From Emcibacteraceae bacterium (GTDB taxonomy: Bacteria; Pseudomonadota; Alphaproteobacteria; Sphingomonadales; Emcibacteraceae): DNA of 14,972 nt. The DNA lies in the NCBI GenBank assembly GCA_016763335.1, contig JAESUD010000230.1:1-14972 (forward strand), written 5' to 3'. The position numbers were made by a program, and so were the translations under genes. The notes beneath the pieces were generated by a model. It ran no database searches. It worked only from the letters and a program-made list of their open reading frames with translations, and was not told the DNA's origin. Of the stretch, positions 14,841 through 14,972 are shown piece after piece. The first letter of the stretch is position 1, and each line of letters opens with the position of its first letter.

Positions 14841-14960
14841 TTGTTACGAAGAAAATTTATGTTTTTGACTATATAGGGGTTATTTTCCTTAATCATTCCT
14901 GCTGATAAGCAAAATACAGTCATTAAAAATGGTTGGTTATTAAGGGAAGATGATTTTTAA
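14841..14960 (+). pseudogene. Small export-signal-like reading frame interrupted by an amber codon
   Basis: A TTG codon at 14841 follows a strong ribosome binding site, AAGGGGAG (14826-14833), at a good distance. The frame reads LLRRKFMFLTI, then TAG (14874-14876), then GLFSLIIPADKQNT and ends NGWLLREDDF at TAA 14958-14960. Read through the amber it would give 39 residues: an N-terminal RRKFM reminiscent of a twin-arginine or short signal sequence, a hydrophobic stretch, and a short polar tail. One base change (TAG to TGG, CAG or AAG) would open it. It could be a decayed or mis-sequenced small exported protein, or an 11-codon leader peptide for the next gene. I do not recognise the family. 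Confidence 0.35.
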
Positions 14961-14972
14961 ATGTTGAAAAAA
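14961..14972 (+). CDS. Start of a further gene (partial, four codons)
   Basis: Immediately after the TAA at 14958-14960 comes ATG TTG AAA AAA (MLKK), running off the window. AAGGGAAG at 14942-14949 could be its ribosome binding site, 11 bases upstream. The basic start would suit a signal peptide, but four codons cannot identify a product; the start itself is tentative. Confidence 0.3.

Overview
The window looks like the chromosome of an AT-rich Gram-negative bacterium, most probably an alphaproteobacterium. The main evidence is the block holB-metG-tatD-metallo-beta-lactamase, a bc1 operon of the alphaproteobacterial Rieske / cytochrome b / cytochrome c1 type, a zinc-less delta' subunit, and the C-terminus of RlmE at the left edge. 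The order or genus cannot be fixed from this sequence alone. There are no rRNA, tRNA, CRISPR, insertion sequence or phage genes, and most of the window is housekeeping DNA.

Layout. Positions 1-143 hold the end of rlmE. Then comes an exported M14-type (AstE/aspartoacylase) zinc hydrolase, preceded by a perfect 19-bp palindrome. A tight co-directional run follows (holB, metG, tatD, PhnP-like MBL hydrolase; 1387-5637), covering clamp loading, methionyl-tRNA charging and two metal-dependent hydrolases. A Sel1-repeat exported protein converges on this run from the minus strand and shares its stop-codon bases. Divergent from it is an apparent three-gene unit: MFS transporter, secreted cyclophilin, and polysaccharide-deacetylase-like protein (6476-9293). 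An AT-rich 281-bp leader containing two inverted-repeat structures precedes petABC (9575-12208), which encodes the complete cytochrome bc1 complex and ends in a clear Rho-independent terminator. The overlapping pair mtnP-apt (12294-13696) salvages methylthioadenosine to adenine and then AMP. Next is a MarR-GNAT fusion regulator with a 33-bp palindrome directly before its ribosome binding site. The right edge carries a small export-signal-like reading frame broken by an amber codon, and the first codons of another gene.

Most notable observations. (1) metG carries an apparent single-base deletion near 3964-3971. The displaced frame still encodes a canonical 34-residue MetG C-terminus ending two bases before tatD. 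(2) The MarR-GNAT gene has a very symmetrical presumed autoregulatory operator. (3) The petABC leader holds a 15-bp palindrome followed by a long two-part hairpin. (4) The deacetylase-like protein starts at TTG and seems to lack expected catalytic acids. (5) The reading frame at 14841-14960 has a strong ribosome binding site but an internal TAG. I found no convincing new multi-gene system; the novelty here lies in regulatory and gene-integrity details.
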